This document shows positions 6,298 through 7,466 of a stretch of 7,466 nucleotides of DNA, one piece after another (the first letter of the stretch is position 1; each line of letters opens with the position of its first letter). The notes beneath the pieces were generated by a model, which did no database searches, was not told where the DNA came from, and saw nothing but the letters and a program-made list of their open reading frames with translations. This DNA is from Thermomicrobiales bacterium (GTDB lineage Bacteria > Chloroflexota > Chloroflexia > Thermomicrobiales > UBA6265). Location of the stretch: the NCBI GenBank assembly GCA_025928535.1, contig JAICJJ010000125.1, positions 1 through 7,466 of the forward strand, read 5' to 3'. Made by a program: the position numbers and the translations under genes.

Positions 6298-6663
6298 TCA
6301 CCGGCCGGCGCCATTCTCGGTCGTTCGCTTTCCAGTGTCCGAGCACGCTGAGCAGGGCAGCCGCTTGACGAGTCCGATGGCGACGGCCAGATTCGACGGC
6401 GAGGGCAGCGTTCCCAGACAGTCCACGGCTCGGCGCCCAAGCAACGTTTGCAGTCGGTCCCACGCGGCCTCTGCGCGATCGTCCGGATCAGGCGCGTCCG
6501 GGGGCACCGGCGACCCGTACCCGTAGTTGCCGATCATCTTGTCCGCCCACGTATCCGCGTAGTCTTTGGCAGCGTCGGTCAAGTGCTCGACGGGCTGGCA
6601 CGGAACGACGACCGTGCGATGCCGATCACGCACGCTGTACTCAAGACCGCTCGGTTCGCTCAC
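6298..6663 (-). CDS. Hypothetical Cys-containing protein coupled to the J-domain gene
   Basis: A 121-aa, probably cytoplasmic protein with no family I can name. It starts at GTG with AAGGAG (6672-6677) eight bases upstream, and its GTG overlaps the stop of the J-domain gene as GTGA, so the two are translationally coupled. Visible features are a beta-like YSVRDRHRTVVVPC (9-22), a helical AAKDYADTWADKM (31-43), an acidic Pro-rich linker (51-63), AEAAWDRLQTLLG (65-77), and near the C-terminus PCSACSDTG (103-111). The last resembles one half of a zinc knuckle and, loosely, one CxxCxGxG unit of DnaJ. Phage- or plasmid-borne origin is plausible from its partner. An alternative is a stand-alone structural or accessory protein. 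Confidence 0.65.
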   Translation of the reverse strand: MSEPSGLEYSVRDRHRTVVVPCQPVEHLTDAAKDYADTWADKMIGNYGYGSPVPPDAPDPDDRAEAAWDRLQTLLGRRAVDCLGTLPSPSNLAVAIGLVKRLPCSACSDTGKRTTENGAGR

Positions 6664-7124
6664 GTTCTGGTCTCCTTCGCCTGTCGATGCGCTTCGGCGA
6701 TCGCGCGGAACCGCTCCGCGTCGCCGCCGGCGTCCGGGTGGTGTTCGCGCGCCAGCCGGCGATACGCCGTGTCGATCTCTGTCGGGGATGCGTCGGGCGC
6801 CACGGCGAGCACGCTCCACCACGGCCCATTCGGCCCGCCGCTCGTGCCGCTCGCCGGCAGCGCGGCGAATCCGCGAAAAGCGGCGCGCACCCTCTCGCCC
6901 GCGCCCCAACGTTCCAGCCCGCGTAGCGCCGCGACGGTCAGGCCGATGGCGCGCACGTTGTCTTCGATGCGATCCGAGCGATCGCACGGGGTGCAGCGCG
7001 GCTCGCCGTCGAGCGTGAAATAGACCGCGACGCCCGCGTCCTCGATCTTCGGCTGCCTCGCGGCGATGCGGCCGTCGCGCAGCAAGAAGGCGTTGCTGCT
7101 GACCACGACGCCGGACGCGCCCAT
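6660..7124 (-). CDS. J-domain protein, phage/plasmid type, probably N-terminally truncated
   Basis: A 154-aa open frame with two parts. Residues 1-90 match a conserved module I know from phage and plasmid J-proteins: GASGVVVSSNAFLLRDGR (2-19), GVAVYFTLDG (31-40), CDRSDRIEDNVRAI (47-60) and ALRGLERWG (66-74), then FRGFAALP (83-90). Residues 101-152 form a J domain with WWSVLAV, YRRLAREHHPD and GGDAERFR. The HPD signature (129-131), which stimulates Hsp70 ATPase, is intact. There is no Shine-Dalgarno site before the ATG at 7124. In the same frame, coding-like sequence continues upstream beyond a TAA at 7134-7136, so this is probably the 3' part of a longer gene. The domain assignment is firm; whether it is expressed is doubtful. 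Confidence 0.8.
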   Translation of the reverse strand: MGASGVVVSSNAFLLRDGRIAARQPKIEDAGVAVYFTLDGEPRCTPCDRSDRIEDNVRAIGLTVAALRGLERWGAGERVRAAFRGFAALPASGTSGGPNGPWWSVLAVAPDASPTEIDTAYRRLAREHHPDAGGDAERFRAIAEAHRQAKETRT

Positions 7125-7136
7125 CAGGTCGAGTTA

Positions 7137-7193
7137 GCGCAGCAGGTCGTCCCGGGCTACGGCCAGCCACACCCGGAAGCGAGTCGGCTCCGT
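7137..7193 (-). pseudogene. In-frame upstream remnant of the J-domain protein
   Basis: Translating upstream of the TAA in the J-domain frame gives TEPTRFRVWLAVARDDLLR, which joins across the stop to LDLMGASGVVVSS. This is the expected N-terminal helix of the family, where a Glu normally follows LLR, and a single change from GAA to TAA would explain the stop. Further upstream the frame loses its resemblance to the family. A WPPWPR string, like the family's N-terminal motif, appears in another frame at 7255-7272, suggesting additional decay. Confidence 0.5.
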
Positions 7194-7253
7194 TGGTCGA
7201 TGCCTTTGACCACGAGCAGGAAGAGCAGCGCGGACGCGCCATCCACCTCGCGC

Positions 7254-7276
7254 GGCGTGGCCATGGCGGCCACGCC
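7254..7276. repeat. 9-bp inverted repeat upstream of the secreted-protein gene
   Basis: GGCGTGGCC (7254-7262), loop ATGGC, GGCCACGCC (7268-7276). It ends directly before a TTGACG -35-like hexamer. It may be an operator or a leader hairpin of minus-strand transcripts. No T-run is present on either side. Confidence 0.4.
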
Positions 7277-7305
7277 TTGACGGCACCTCGCGCCGCGCTC
7301 ATCAT
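7277..7305 (+). promoter_or_regulatory. Candidate promoter for the secreted-protein gene
   Basis: TTGACG (7277-7282) and CATCAT (7300-7305) with a 17-base spacer match the sigma-70 consensus at nine of twelve positions. The start point would be near 7312, giving a leader of about 47 bases to the ATG at 7359. The -10 is weak. Confidence 0.3.
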
Positions 7306-7358
7306 CGCCGCGGCAATCTGCGATACGACAAGCGAGGACGCCCGGAAGGGAGAGCGAG

Positions 7359-7466
7359 ATGAGACTGGCGCTGCGTTCGGCCCTGATCCTCGTTGCGCTG
7401 CTCGCACCACTGCTTGGTCTCGCCATGCCGGCGCGCGCCGCCGGCGACGTGCTCGTCAGCGTCGGC
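7359..7466 (+). CDS. Secreted protein with signal peptide (3' partial)
   Basis: Only 36 codons are in view, and the frame is open to the window edge. GGGAG (7348-7352) lies six bases before the ATG. The N-terminus is a textbook Sec signal: MRLALR, a hydrophobic core SALILVALLAPLLGLAM, then PARAAG with likely cleavage after ARA (residue 28) or one residue later. The mature start, GDVLVSVG, faintly recalls large secreted repeat proteins of Chloroflexota, but this is memory of a pattern and too short to assign. It is divergent from the J-domain operon and not obviously related to it. Confidence 0.75.
   Translation, partial: MRLALRSALILVALLAPLLGLAMPARAAGDVLVSVG

Noticed and set aside
7157..7426. 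89-residue minus-strand frame upstream of the J-domain gene
   Set aside because: It overlaps the signal-peptide gene antisense and has no recognisable motif. A short hydrophobic patch (ALLFLLVV) alone is not enough.

Overview
The window is GC-rich and gene-dense, with clear Shine-Dalgarno sites (GGAGG, AAGGAGG) before several genes. It looks chromosomal. The mix of genes (carbohydrate ABC permeases, a Uma2-type nuclease, a GT9 glycosyltransferase with a C-terminal Cys/His cluster, an erythromycin-esterase-family protein and a phage/plasmid-style J-domain protein) suggests a Chloroflexota-like bacterium, perhaps Thermomicrobia. This is an inference from gene content only, since no rRNA or marker gene is present.

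Positions 1-1771 (+): two consecutive inner-membrane permease genes of a MalF/MalG-type sugar ABC importer. The first is cut by the window edge. The substrate-binding protein and ATPase are not in view.

Positions 1778-3543 (-): a GT9 (heptosyltransferase-like) glycosyltransferase followed by a Uma2-family putative endonuclease. They are separated by 107 bases that hold a strong 13-bp hairpin. The Uma2 gene ends 6 bases from the end of the permease operon, so the two units converge.

Positions 3544-5056: a 193-base divergent spacer with a perfect 8-bp inverted repeat and a sigma-54-like -24/-12 box, then an erythromycin-esterase-family protein (+).

Positions 5057-7136 look like accessory DNA. 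A 78-aa helix-turn-helix (excisionase/MerR-like) protein lies behind a near-perfect 25-base AT-rich palindrome that overlaps its likely promoter. Next is a 437-base stretch with no convincing gene, holding two direct copies of a two-block repeat and several GC-rich palindromes. It is followed by a 115-aa single-pass membrane protein (+). Facing it is a minus-strand pair, a J-domain protein and a 121-aa Cys-containing protein, joined by a GTGA stop/start overlap. The J-domain gene seems to have lost its N-terminus: coding-like sequence continues upstream in the same frame, behind a single TAA codon.

Positions 7254-7466 (+): an inverted repeat, a candidate promoter, and the first 36 codons of a gene with a clear signal peptide that runs off the window.

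No tRNA, rRNA, CRISPR array, transposase or complete insertion sequence was seen. The best leads are the palindrome-controlled small HTH gene, the paired intergenic repeats, and the decayed J-domain operon.
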